Program-made: the position numbers and the translations under genes | Notes under the pieces: model-generated | Told to the model about the DNA's origin: nothing | The model's input: only the letters and a program-made list of their open reading frames with translations | Database searches by the model: none | Source: CAVOJV01 sp963696325 | Lineage (GTDB): Bacteria; Pseudomonadota; Gammaproteobacteria; Competibacterales; Competibacteraceae | DNA length: 64,000 bases | Direction: 5' to 3' | Assembly: GCA_963696325.1 (NCBI GenBank) | Contig: CAVOJV010000041.1 | Coordinates: 1-64,000 of the forward strand | Shown here: one piece after another, positions 24,569-33,707 of the stretch | How the letters are laid out: each line of letters opens with the position of its first letter | Position numbering within the stretch: the first letter of the stretch is position 1

Positions 24569-26295
24569 GCGGCGGCCCCGGTGTCGGCCGGCAGGGTTAA
24601 GCGGAAGGTCGCCCCTCCTTCGGGATGGTTCTCCGCCCACAGCCGACCCCCGTGGGCGGCAATAATCGAGCGGCTGATGGCCAGTCCCATCCCCAGGCCG
24701 TGGGGCTTGGTCGTGACAAACGGCTCAAAGATATGCTCCAACCGCTGGGGATCGATACCGACACCCGTATCATGAACGCTAACCTCGATGGTGGCCGCGT
24801 CCGGCCGGGTCGTGCGAACCTCGATCCGGCGAGGGCGGCTAGCCGAAGCCAACATGGCTTCGGCCCCGTTCAGCAGCAGGTTAAGGATTACTTGCTGCAG
24901 TTGAATCGAATCGCCAGTCACCCCTGGCAGGGTGGTGTCGAGGGTCATGACGAGAGATACCTGACGGGTGATCAGGTCGCTGTGGATCAGTTTGCTGACC
25001 TCCCGAATGATCGCGTTGATATCCAGTGGCTGCCTTTGCACCTCACCTTTCTTGAGCATGGCCCGCACCTGACCAATCACCTCGCTGGCCCGCTGAGCGG
25101 CCGCCACGATGTCCGCCAGGATGGCGTTCAGATCCCCCACCTCCAGCCTGCCGTGCGCCAGCAACCGCTGAGCCGCCTGCGCATTGCTGAGGATGGCGGT
25201 GAGCGGCTGGTTAAGCTCGTGGGCGAACGCCGTAGAGAGTTCCCCGAGTGTCACTACCCGCATCATGTGCGCCAGTTCCTGGCGTTGGCGCAGGACTTCC
25301 AGCTCCACCTGCTTGCGCTCGGTGATATCGATCGATACGCCCAGCATGCGCAGTGGCTTGCCGGCACTGTCAAAATAACCCCGCCCTTTGGCGGTGAGCC
25401 AGTGCAGGCTGCCGTCCGGCCAGACCACCCGGTATTCGCCGTGGAATTCGGTTTGCTCCGCCAACACCTGCTGAATGGCCTGGTGGGTGGACTCGCGGTC
25501 ATCCGGGTGCAGGGTATTGAGAAACGCCTGGTAGTTCAGGGGCACTGCCGGGGCGAAACCGTACAAAGCCCGGCATTTCTCCGTGGCCTCGATCTGATCA
25601 CGCGCGATGTCCCACCACCACATGCCGAGTTCCGCCGAGGAGGCGGCCAAGTTCATGCGCTCTTCGGTGTCGCGCAGCGCCGTTTCAGCCCGGTGCCGTT
25701 CCTCACTCTCGCGCAGCACCGCCTCGGCCTGCTTGCGCGCGGTGATATCGCTGATCACGACGCGGCACCCGGGCGCGCCGTCGGCGTCCTGCGCCACGGT
25801 CGCCTCCAGCCGCGCCCAGAAGGGGGCTGCTTCGGCGCGCAGCATCCTGAACTCGCACGCCTGCGACGCGCCTGTCGCAAAGAGCTGTTGGCGGAAGCGG
25901 TAGTAGCTGTCCTGGTCTTCGGGCAGGATAAAGCGGGTCAACGGCTGTTTGACCAAATCGCGCCGTGCCACTCCGAACAGGGTGGCGGCGGTGAGGTTGG
26001 CCTCCAGGATCAGCCCCTGCTCGGCAATGGTGCAATAGCCCACCGGCGCCAGGTTATACAGGTCGAAATAACGCGCCCGCGCGGCCTCCAGTTCCGCCTG
26101 CGCCCGGCACAGTTCCTCGTTCTGCATCTCCAGTTCGATTTGATGCACGTGCAGTTCGTGGAGCGTCCGCCGCGTTGCTTCGGGCGACAGGGCCTCCAGG
26201 TTTTCAGGCAACTGCGCCGCTTTTTCCCGGGCCATCTCTTCGGCCCGCCGGCGCAGTTCAGCGATCTCTTTGGCCCGGTCATCTTTATTTTTCAT
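24562..26295 (-). CDS. PAS-domain sensor histidine kinase
   Basis: 577 residues, no transmembrane segment, so a cytoplasmic sensor. N-terminal coiled coil (20-75), PAS domain (about 75-190, NLAPVGYCTIAEQG), second PAS/PAC (about 215-330, GYFDSAGKPLRMLGV), HisKA with phospho-His359 (FAHELNQPLTA), HATPase with N-box (QVILNLLLNGAEAM), G1 (DTGVGIDPQRL) and G2 (GLGMGLAISRS). GGAGGG precedes the ATG by five bases; 14 upstream codons are unsupported. FixL-like, but its regulator is truncated, so signalling is probably orphaned. Confidence 0.88.
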   Translation of the reverse strand: MKNKDDRAKEIAELRRRAEEMAREKAAQLPENLEALSPEATRRTLHELHVHQIELEMQNEELCRAQAELEAARARYFDLYNLAPVGYCTIAEQGLILEANLTAATLFGVARRDLVKQPLTRFILPEDQDSYYRFRQQLFATGASQACEFRMLRAEAAPFWARLEATVAQDADGAPGCRVVISDITARKQAEAVLRESEERHRAETALRDTEERMNLAASSAELGMWWWDIARDQIEATEKCRALYGFAPAVPLNYQAFLNTLHPDDRESTHQAIQQVLAEQTEFHGEYRVVWPDGSLHWLTAKGRGYFDSAGKPLRMLGVSIDITERKQVELEVLRQRQELAHMMRVVTLGELSTAFAHELNQPLTAILSNAQAAQRLLAHGRLEVGDLNAILADIVAAAQRASEVIGQVRAMLKKGEVQRQPLDINAIIREVSKLIHSDLITRQVSLVMTLDTTLPGVTGDSIQLQQVILNLLLNGAEAMLASASRPRRIEVRTTRPDAATIEVSVHDTGVGIDPQRLEHIFEPFVTTKPHGLGMGLAISRSIIAAHGGRLWAENHPEGGATFRLTLPADTGAAAC

Positions 26296-26428
26296 CGCGG
26301 CCCTCCATCGGTTCGGCCCATCTTGGAGAGCATGCAAAACCGGGGGAGCTAAGCCGCCTTTTTGAGTTTTTCATCACCCTCCGCCCGACAGCCGGGAGGC
26401 CACTCCCGAAACTCCTATGCCGATCACC

Positions 26429-27283
26429 TCACCGGCGCTGGGTTGCCTCCGCCAGTTTTGCATGCTCTCCCACCGCTGGTTCCCGTTCCAACCACTCCAC
26501 AACCGCCGCAATCACCCACCCAGGATCATCCAAAGGCAAATCATGCCCGGCCCAAGGATGGGTTTTAGGTTCCAGATTCCAGCGCTGGGCTATGGCTTGT
26601 GTGCAGGCGGGATCGACCATGCGGTCACCTAAGCTATTCAACAACAGCACGGGGATGGAAGGTTTTTCTTGGGGCGGGTGGTAACGGGCCGCCGCCCATA
26701 GTTGGCGGAAAACGTTGTTAAGTTGGACAGGATGGCGTTGGTGGATGGCGACGCGATTTTGGATCAGACCGGCGCTTGGGGCTTGCTTCGTCGAAGTCAG
26801 TTCGAGAATCAAGCGTTCACGTTTCGCCACATCGCCCGCCGTGACGATGCGGGCCATCAACGGCCAGATTCCTGAAGACAGGCGTTGGTGCAAGGGAGTC
26901 AAACCCCTTAGGCTGATGTTGACCAGCACCATACCCGCCAGTTCTGCCGGGTAGCGATTAGCCCATTCGACCGTGACCATGCCGCCAAGGGAAATGGAGA
27001 ACAGATAAAACGGCGTGAGGACCTGCCCTTGCGCTTGCATAGCCGCAACGGCTTCGCTGCGCACCGCCTCCATCGTCTCGCGCAGGGAAAGCCGGCTGGG
27101 CTGCCGCCAATGCTGGCCGTTGCCCGGCAAGTCGATGAGGTGTGCCCTCGCACCGGGGATGGTTGCGCAGAAGCGTTCGGGGAAGTCGTCCCAATGGGCG
27201 CTTTCCCGCACCAAACCCCGCAAGAAAACCCAATGGGTTGTCGGTTGGGAAGGACTGTGCGCAGTCAAGTTTGGGTAATACAT
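26429..27283 (-). CDS. Alpha/beta hydrolase
   Basis: 284 residues with an alpha/beta-hydrolase fold: oxyanion loop (HWVFLRGLVRESAHWDDF, Gly-Leu variant of HG), strand (HLIDLPGNG), nucleophile elbow SISLGG (a GxSxG variant with Ser replacing the first Gly), Asp region (LLNSLGDRMVDPAC) and His (HPWAGHDLPLDDPGW). Substrate unknown; resembles esterase/BioH-like members. No signal peptide. Confidence 0.75.
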   Translation of the reverse strand: MYYPNLTAHSPSQPTTHWVFLRGLVRESAHWDDFPERFCATIPGARAHLIDLPGNGQHWRQPSRLSLRETMEAVRSEAVAAMQAQGQVLTPFYLFSISLGGMVTVEWANRYPAELAGMVLVNISLRGLTPLHQRLSSGIWPLMARIVTAGDVAKRERLILELTSTKQAPSAGLIQNRVAIHQRHPVQLNNVFRQLWAAARYHPPQEKPSIPVLLLNSLGDRMVDPACTQAIAQRWNLEPKTHPWAGHDLPLDDPGWVIAAVVEWLEREPAVGEHAKLAEATQRR

Positions 27284-27495
27284 ACCATCCAGTGGCCTTT
27301 TACCCCCGCCCTGCCCTAAATGTCATTAAAGGCAGGCGTAAGGATTCCTTCATAAATGGATGACCGCAAGGATTCGTGTAACCATGGGCAATAAGCCTAT
27401 AGGTGATATAAATCAAGTTTTATGTCACTGTTTGATCGACTGATTTTACTTCAAATCGCACTTCGTAGTCGATCGGAGCCACTTCCCTCTCTGGG

Positions 27496-28990
27496 CAGCA
27501 ATTCTCATTTTGGCGATGACTCGCTAGAGTAGCCACACCACCTGAACTGGAAGTACCCTGATGAGCGTACCGTTTGGCCCCTTTGTTTTGACGTTGGACG
27601 ACATCACGCGACGGATCCGCCGCACCTTCGAGCAGTTTACCGACCCGCGCCAGGGGAAGAACACGCGCTACACGGTGGTGGACGCGGGGCTGAGCGCCTT
27701 CTCGGTATTTTTCATGCAAAGCCCCTCCTTTTTGGAATACCAGCGCAGTCTGGAGCAAGCCCAAGGGAAAAACAACGCCCAGACCCTCTTTGGGGTCCAT
27801 CAGATCCCGTCGGATAATCAGATCCGCCACTTGCTCGACGCCACCGAACCGGGACGGGTCAAGCCGTTGTTGTCCTACCTGTTCGAGGCGTTAACTCAGG
27901 CCGGGGTGATCGAGAGCTACCGCTCGGTGAACCAGACCCTGCTGCTGACCTTCGATGGAACGGAGTATTTTTCCTCGCCCATGATCCATTGCCCGAATTG
28001 TTCGACCCGGCACCATGCCAATGGTCAGGTAACCTATTTTCATGTGGCCCTGACGCCGGTGTTGGTGAAGCCGGGTTTGGACCAAGTCATCCCGCTGGCG
28101 CCGGAATTCGTCCGCCCCCAGGACGGTGCGGAGAAGCAAGACTGCGAACTCAACGCCGCCCAGCGCTGGCTGGCCGACTGGGGCGACGACTATAGCCCGT
28201 TGGGCGTCACCCTCCTGGGCGACGATCTGTACTGTCACGAACCGTTCTGCCGCGACGCGTTGAACCGGGGATTTGACTTCATCCTGGTTTGCAAACCCGA
28301 TTCCCATGCCATCGTGTCGGAGTGGTTGGCGTTTCTGGAGCGGGGCGGCGCCATCAAAACCGTGGTCCGCCGGCGGTGGACCGGCCAACGGCGCGAGATC
28401 GACACCTATCGCTACGCGCACGCGATTCCCCTGCGCGATGGGGAGGACGCCCTGTGGGTCAATTGGTGCGAGCTCACCACCCCCGATGAAAAAGGTCGCG
28501 TGCGGTATCACAACAGCTTTGCAACGTCCTTGGCGCTCGATGACCGCCAGGTGCCGGAGGTCGTCGCGGCCGGACGCAGCCGGTGGAAAATCGAAAACGA
28601 AAACAACAACACCTTGAAAACCAAGGGCTACCACTTCGAACACAACTACGGCCACGGCCAGCAACCTCTATCGTCAGTGTTGGCCAACCTCATCATCCTG
28701 GCCTTTCTGGTCCACACCGTGCTGGAATGGATGGATGACCAATACCGACTGCTCCGCCGGAAACTGCCCTCCCGTCAACGGTTGTTCGGCGACATTCGCA
28801 CCTTGACCAGTTACCTGTGCTTCGCGAGCTGGGATGCCTTGATGACGTTCATGTTGCAAAGCTTCGAGCCTAAACCGCAACGTCCAAGCGCAAAATGCAA
28901 GCCGGCCTTGATGACGTTCGTGCCGCAAAGCTTCGAGCCGGCTCCCCCACAACTAGAAACAGGGTGAAATCGCCAAAATGAGAATTGCTG
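27496..28990 (+). mobile_element. DDE insertion sequence with 22-bp perfect inverted repeats
   Basis: CAGCAATTCTCATTTTGGCG… at the left and its exact inverse at the right bracket 1495 bp with one gene. No target duplication is obvious. A truncated second copy (right end) lies at 31.4 kb in the opposite orientation. Confidence 0.85.
27561..28967 (+). CDS. IS4/ISNCY-like DDE transposase
   Basis: 468 residues. Catalytic core motifs: LLTFDGTEYFSSPMIHCPNC with CPNC-STRHH, VTLLGDDLYCHEPFC (second Asp), and RSRWKIENENNNTLKTKGYH (Glu) followed by FEHNYGHG. The C-terminus repeats LMTFMLQSFEPKP and LMTFVPQSFEPAP, an internal duplication absent from the truncated copy at 31.4 kb. Family within the DDE superfamily uncertain. 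Confidence 0.85.
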   Translation: MSVPFGPFVLTLDDITRRIRRTFEQFTDPRQGKNTRYTVVDAGLSAFSVFFMQSPSFLEYQRSLEQAQGKNNAQTLFGVHQIPSDNQIRHLLDATEPGRVKPLLSYLFEALTQAGVIESYRSVNQTLLLTFDGTEYFSSPMIHCPNCSTRHHANGQVTYFHVALTPVLVKPGLDQVIPLAPEFVRPQDGAEKQDCELNAAQRWLADWGDDYSPLGVTLLGDDLYCHEPFCRDALNRGFDFILVCKPDSHAIVSEWLAFLERGGAIKTVVRRRWTGQRREIDTYRYAHAIPLRDGEDALWVNWCELTTPDEKGRVRYHNSFATSLALDDRQVPEVVAAGRSRWKIENENNNTLKTKGYHFEHNYGHGQQPLSSVLANLIILAFLVHTVLEWMDDQYRLLRRKLPSRQRLFGDIRTLTSYLCFASWDALMTFMLQSFEPKPQRPSAKCKPALMTFVPQSFEPAPPQLETG

Positions 28991-29269
28991 TTCTAGTAAT
29001 GATTATGAAAAAAGTAATGACTACACTCAAATCCATTATAATGGCATTATTATATTGATTATTATCATAAAATCACTGTTATGCTTTTGGAACTTCCATT
29101 CTGATTCTGCACTGTCCTACCGAGACCCTAGGCGTACCTGGAGATATTAAAATATTTTAATATTATGATATTTATAATGTTATAACATTAAAATATTTTG
29201 ATATTATAAAGCTATAAATTTATAAGATTGAAGTATTGTGAGATTTTGGTATCGTGATGTTTAGATATC
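28991..29269. other. AT-rich region upstream of parA, possible partition site or origin
   Basis: About 280 bp with long runs of A/T. ATATT(A)AAATATTTT-type motifs recur (TATTAAAATATTTTAATATT, ACATTAAAATATTTTGATATT), with TAGATATCATG just before parA and TAAATATCATGAT again between the small par gene and rep. Base composition differs sharply from the GC-rich neighbours. Position next to parA and rep fits a parS/operator or origin. Confidence 0.5.
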
Positions 29270-29284
29270 ATGGCAGCAAGAAAT

Positions 29285-29920
29285 ATGTCTTTGAAAATAA
29301 TTACCTTACTTGCCCAGAAAGGCGGTTGCGGGAAGACGACTCTAGCAACTAATCTGGCAGTCGCTTCTGTCTGTAATGGATTCAAAACGCTGATCATCGA
29401 TTTGGATAACCAGAAAACCGCCACCCATTGGTGGGAATCCCGTGATGCCGATGATCCGCTTTTAGTTCACCCCAGCTACGACGAATTTGATAAGGCGCTG
29501 CAGCTGGCCCGTGAAGGGGAGTTCCAGACAGTCCTGATCGATACGGCCGGCCGCGATGACCTAATAAACACCAAGGCGTCCTCTGTTGCGGATTTCTGCC
29601 TGTTGCCCTGTCAGCCAACCATGGAAGACATGCGGGCACAAAATGCTACCGTGGACTTGGTTAGGCGACAGAAAAAGCCGGCTGCTTTCGTCCTGACCCG
29701 CTGCGGGATCCATATTTCGCGGATCGACAGTGCCAAGAAGGGGCTGGCTGTTTACGGCCTACCTGTGGCCCCCACCCATATCGTTAACCGGACGGCCTAT
29801 CCCGATGCCTATGTCATGAGTAAGGGCGTCGTTGAATACGACCCAGATGGCAAGGCGTCAACTGAGATCAGTGGCCTATGGTCGTGGCTCAGATCGAAAA
29901 TGGAGAAACTTGTGGTATGA
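29285..29920 (+). CDS. parA: ParA-family partition ATPase
   Basis: 211 residues from the second ATG, chosen because family members start a few residues before the Walker box; five more codons are possible. Deviant Walker A KGGCGKTTLATNLA, Walker A' (IIDLDNQKTATHWW), Walker B-like (TVLIDTAGRDD). Small size without an N-terminal HTH fits type Ib ParA/ParF of plasmids. Overlaps the next gene by ATGA. Confidence 0.85.
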   Translation: MSLKIITLLAQKGGCGKTTLATNLAVASVCNGFKTLIIDLDNQKTATHWWESRDADDPLLVHPSYDEFDKALQLAREGEFQTVLIDTAGRDDLINTKASSVADFCLLPCQPTMEDMRAQNATVDLVRRQKKPAAFVLTRCGIHISRIDSAKKGLAVYGLPVAPTHIVNRTAYPDAYVMSKGVVEYDPDGKASTEISGLWSWLRSKMEKLVV

Positions 29921-30209
29921 GCATAAAGAAGAAAAACCCCAGCCTAAGCGCCTTGGAGAGCAATCTGGCCCAGGAAGTCGTGAAGCCTGAACTGGAATCC
30001 AGAGAAGAGAATGACAGGAGGAAAGAGCCACCGAAGAAAAAAAAATTCAGCTACCAACCTATCCGCCCGTAGCCGTGCATGAGCAGCTCCGGCGGCTGGC
30101 CTTTGAAGAACGTACCAGTATCAATGCCTTGACTGTGGAAGCTTGGGATCTACTTTTCAAAAACCGGGGTCTTAAAAGTGTCAACGATCTTATCAAGTTA
30201 AATCAATAA
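29917..30209 (+). pseudogene. Small ParA partner (ParB/ParG-like), frameshifted in an A9 run
   Basis: Starts MSIKKKNPSLSALESNLAQE and continues through a Lys/Glu-rich linker to PPKKKK, where nine A occur. In that frame a stop follows soon, but in another frame the protein goes on LPTYPPVAVHEQLRRLAFEE, RTSINALTVEAWDLLFKNRG, LKSVNDLIKLNQ, a typical ribbon-helix-helix-like ending. A full-length protein would be about 97 residues. The shift may be a sequencing or real indel, or transcriptional slippage on A9. Confidence 0.6.
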
Positions 30210-30335
30210 CTTGATTTTATAATATCTAAATATCATGATACGATAGTTGTATAGTGTTAGAGGTCCGACTTTACAGTCTAGTTGCCGGATATCTTGATTA
30301 TCCTGCATAGCCCGGGCTGTATTGATAGTTCCAAC

Positions 30336-31358
30336 ATGACAAGTAAAAAAAAGACAACCCAGCCACCTTCTGAAGCGGCCTTCACGGGAAAGCAGATTAA
30401 GCTCTTCCAGAGCTTTCTGTGCAACAGCGAAAGTGCGCGGGACAAGCTTTCAAACACTATCGAGCTGTGGGATGGTGTCCCGAAATATTCTATCTCCCGA
30501 CAGGATATGAATAAGCTGCGGGACTCAAAGGGATTCTTGCCTACCATTGAACGTGATTTTCACTATGGCGGATGTGCTTTCACGGTGAAGCTCAGGCCAG
30601 CCCGGATTACCGATGAAGAGGGCAATGACAAGGAATTCTATCCAAGTGCCCGTGAGGAAATCGTGGAAGATGCCCTGCGGAAGATCGCCGCCGAACAAGG
30701 CCATGGCTTTTTGGCAGGTCAGGAAAGCGGTGTGATGTTTACCCTGCATTTGTTACGAAAGGAGCTAAAGCGGCGCGGTCACGCGTTGTCCTATCAGGAG
30801 ATTATCGAGAGCCTGGACGTGATGACTGGATGCCGGATCGAAATCGCAGCCGCCGATGGCAGCGGTGACTACAAATCCCCGATCCTTACCGATCTGATGC
30901 GGGTCAGCCGCAAAAAATATCTGGAGGACCCGCAAGCAAGGTGGCTGGTACATTTCAGCCCTCTCGTGGCCCGTAGTATCCATATGCTGACTTACCGGCA
31001 GTATGACTACCACACGATGATGTCACATACCACTCAGTTGGCCCGGTGGCTCCACAAGCGATTAGCGCATAATTACGTAAACGCCAGTATAACGCAGTCC
31101 TACACCATCCTGTTTTCCACGATCCGACGTGACAGCGCCCTGCTCGAATACAACCGCTTGCGCGATGCCGTTCGCAAGCTCGACAATGCGCTTGTTGAGC
31201 TGCAAGAACACCATATCCTGCTGACCTTCCAGAAAGAAGAGCGTACCGGTGAGCGCAGCAAGATTCTCGATGTTTCCTACGCCCTCACGCCTCACCCGCA
31301 ATTTGTTAGCCAGATTAAAGCTGCTAACAAGCGCCAGAACGACGCCCTCCGGCAGTAG
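30336..31358 (+). CDS. Plasmid replication initiator protein (Rep)
   Basis: 340 residues from the ATG, 18 codons inside a longer open frame that starts with TTG and lacks a ribosome binding site. Winged-helix initiator features: LLRKELKRRGHALSYQEIIE, LDVMTGCRIEI, HFSPLVARSIHMLTYRQYDY and LARWLHKRLAHNY, as in RepA/TrfA-like proteins of broad-host plasmids. It follows parA and its partner on the same strand. Family-level call only; plasmid group not determined. Confidence 0.7.
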   Translation: MTSKKKTTQPPSEAAFTGKQIKLFQSFLCNSESARDKLSNTIELWDGVPKYSISRQDMNKLRDSKGFLPTIERDFHYGGCAFTVKLRPARITDEEGNDKEFYPSAREEIVEDALRKIAAEQGHGFLAGQESGVMFTLHLLRKELKRRGHALSYQEIIESLDVMTGCRIEIAAADGSGDYKSPILTDLMRVSRKKYLEDPQARWLVHFSPLVARSIHMLTYRQYDYHTMMSHTTQLARWLHKRLAHNYVNASITQSYTILFSTIRRDSALLEYNRLRDAVRKLDNALVELQEHHILLTFQKEERTGERSKILDVSYALTPHPQFVSQIKAANKRQNDALRQ

Positions 31359-31420
31359 GTCTGGCGCTTGGCTCTGTATTCCAGGTCATGTGGTAGGTTT
31401 AGGTCGCGGGTTAGAACCTG

Positions 31421-31601
31421 CAGCAATTCTCATTTTGGCGAATTCACCCTGTTTCTGGTTGCGGGGGAGCCGGCTCGAAGCTTTGCAGCATGAACGTCAT
31501 CAAGGCATCCCAGCTCTCGAAGCACAGGTAACTGGTCAAGGTACGAATGTCACTGAACAAGCGTTGTCGTGAAGGCAGTTTCCGGCGGAGCAGTTGGTAG
31601 T
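31421..31601 (-). pseudogene. Truncated right end of the 27.5-kb insertion sequence
   Basis: Carries the terminal repeat CAGCAATTCTCATTTTGGCG and codes on the minus strand for the transposase C-terminus (LLRRKLPSRQRLFSDIRTLT, SWDALMTFMLQSFEPAPPQ). It is cut where the large transposon begins. The rest of the copy is missing, so deletion accompanied or followed that insertion. Confidence 0.8.
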
Positions 31602-31740
31602 TGTTACGAACTGCAAACATAAACCGCCGAAACCGCAAACAATGACCCATTTCAAACCACATTCAATGCGAATGGGCGGGTGCCGAAAACCACTTTAGCT
31701 GCGAATAAAACCAGATTAAGTGCGAACAAACCGCAAACAA
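31602..31740. repeat. Multiple terminal repeats, left end of the transposon
   Basis: GAACTGCAAACATAA, ACCGCAAACA (twice), TGCGAAT or TGCGAAC (three) and ACCAGATTAA occur in about 140 bp, in the same order as the inverse of the right end. These are presumed transposase binding sites. No gene overlaps them. Confidence 0.8.
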
Positions 31741-31772
31741 GCCTTCTCAACCAAATTCGGTAAGAACGGTTA

Positions 31773-32735
31773 TCAAAGGGGCAAACCCATCGCCAGCAGT
31801 TGATCCCGCAGTTCCTCGGATCGGCCGGTTGGCAATTGGCCGTGCATAAACGAACGGATCTCGGCGTGCTTGACGTTGAGCAGTTCGGACAACACTTTGA
31901 CGCTATAGCCCTGCCGCGTCAGCTTCGCTTCCAGTTCATCCAGATCCGGCGCCAGCACACTTTCGACGATTTCCTGCGTCACCGGCGTTTGTCCCATCAG
32001 ATAGCCTTCCTCGAAAGCGCGGCCCAGGTAATATTCGATTTGCAGCGGCGTCGCGAGACGTTCCGACAGGTACTGTAAAGCCTCGTCCGTCAGTTGCCCG
32101 GCGAGTTTGGCTTTGGGTGTGCGGCATTCCGCCAGCAGCCATTCGATGTAATTGCACTGGTATCCCTTGATCCCTTCCAGTTGAATGCGCGTGGTCCTGG
32201 AGCCAATTTCCTCCATGGCGGCGCGACCCAAGTCGTTCTTCAATTTCGGATGACCCGCCAGAACGACGGAGAGTATCCCGCCGCTGGCTTCGATCAGTTC
32301 CACCAGCCGTTTCAGCTGAACCAAAGTTTTCGGATGCAAGTCGTGGGCTTCATCGATGAACAGGGCAACGGGGCGGCGGCTTTTGCAAATGACATCGCGT
32401 AACGTCCGATCTCGCCGTTCCGTATCGTTCGGCACTTTGAAATCCTTGTCCTTGACCAAATCCAGGAACATCGCCGTGGTCAAGGTGCCAATGTTGACGC
32501 GCGCCTTTTCAATGGAGAATGACCGCGATACCAGCACCTGTTTCTCGCTGATCAACTCCTGCTGGAGCCGCTGCAAGGTTTTGGTCTTGCCGCAGCCAAC
32601 GATACCGGACAGCGTAATGATGCGGCCGGATTGAATGGCGGCTTTGATTTCCTTGAACACGGCTTGATGGTGTTCGGTTTCAAAATAGCCCGCTTGCTTA
32701 AAATCCTTGGCGAACCCGTAATATGCGAATTCAGA
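31773..32735 (-). pseudogene. ExeA/TniB-like AAA ATPase of the transposon, N-terminus interrupted
   Basis: Reads AYYGFAKDFKQAGYFETEHH, Walker A GIVGCGKTKTLQ, Walker B ALFIDEAHDLHPKT, sensor VVLAGHPKLK, then a C-terminal DNA-binding-like region. This is the ATPase that partners a DDE transposase in target selection (TniB, IstB, ExeA-like). The first few codons are lost at the IS982-like insertion, so the normal start is missing. An in-frame ATG inside the IS could give a chimeric product, hence function is uncertain. Confidence 0.75.
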
Positions 32736-32806
32736 GCTATCCAAGAGGCCAGACCGAAGTCGTATCATGGGAAGCTGTTCCCGAACGATTTGACCGAGGT
32801 ACGACG

Positions 32807-33685
32807 ATGGACTGGCAGGCGCAATTGATAACACTCTACCTGGCGGTTTGTGAACATTGGCAAGCGGTGGGCTGGGTGCAGGCCCAGCGCCACGCGCCTT
32901 ATGCCGACCTGGACTTCACCGACGAGGAGGTCGTCACGATTTACCTGTTCGCCGTCGCCTTGGAACAGAAGCGGCAGATCAAGGACATCCACCGACATGC
33001 CGGGCGCTATTGGCGGGACTGGTTCCCCCGGTTGCCCGGCTACGGCGCCTACGTGCAGCGTCTAAACCGGCTTGCGGACTGCTTTCCGGCCCTGGTGGAG
33101 CGGTTCTGCGCGACGGGCGAGGCGGCGTCGTTCGCCGGGCTGGTCGACTCCATGCCGGTGATCCTCGCCCGGCAGGGGCGCCGTTTCAACGCCAAAGTCG
33201 CGCCCGAGCTGGCCAGCAGCGGTTACTGCCCGACCAAGAAACTGTACTATCACGGGGTGAAGATCCACGTGGTCGGCGACTTTCAGCCCGGCACGTTGCC
33301 GAGCCCGCGCTTCATCGGCCTCGCGCCGGCGGGGCTCAACGATGGCCCGGCGCTGGAGCAGGTCGCCCACGCGCTGCCCTACCAGGAACTCTACGCCGAT
33401 AAAGCGTATGAATACCTCAAGCGCGCGCACGGGCTGCCGTTCACCGTGATGGCGCCGGTCAAGAAGCAGAAGGGCCAGGCGCATCTCGACGCCGCCGACG
33501 CTTGGCTGTCCCGCGCCGTCTCGCGGGTGCGCCAACCCGTCGAGTCGATCTTCAATTGGATTGAGGAGAAAACCGGCATCGAGATCGCCAGCAAGGTGCG
33601 CTCTTCCCAGGGTCTTCTCGTCCATGTCTTCGGGCGGCTGGCGGCCGCCATGTTTGTGCGGAATGTCTTGCCACAAAGCGCTTAA
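32807..33685 (+). CDS. IS982-family transposase
   Basis: 292 residues from the ATG with GAGG upstream; the longer frame before it belongs to flanking sequence. Motifs: VDSMPVILARQGRRFN (first Asp), GYCPTKKLYYHGVKIHVVGD, LYADKAYEYLKRAH (second Asp) and RQPVESIFNWIEEKTGIEIA (Glu). It sits between the ATPase and transposase genes, opposite to them. The element's outer ends are not clear; AATTC occurs at both junctions and may be the target duplication. Confidence 0.85.
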   Translation: MDWQAQLITLYLAVCEHWQAVGWVQAQRHAPYADLDFTDEEVVTIYLFAVALEQKRQIKDIHRHAGRYWRDWFPRLPGYGAYVQRLNRLADCFPALVERFCATGEAASFAGLVDSMPVILARQGRRFNAKVAPELASSGYCPTKKLYYHGVKIHVVGDFQPGTLPSPRFIGLAPAGLNDGPALEQVAHALPYQELYADKAYEYLKRAHGLPFTVMAPVKKQKGQAHLDAADAWLSRAVSRVRQPVESIFNWIEEKTGIEIASKVRSSQGLLVHVFGRLAAAMFVRNVLPQSA

Positions 33686-33707
33686 TTCGCATTAATGTTC
33701 CATGACT

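Noticed and set aside
24625..26352. 575-codon open frame antisense to the histidine kinase
   Set aside because: The minus-strand kinase has all catalytic motifs; the plus-strand frame is Arg/Gln/His-rich shadow sequence.
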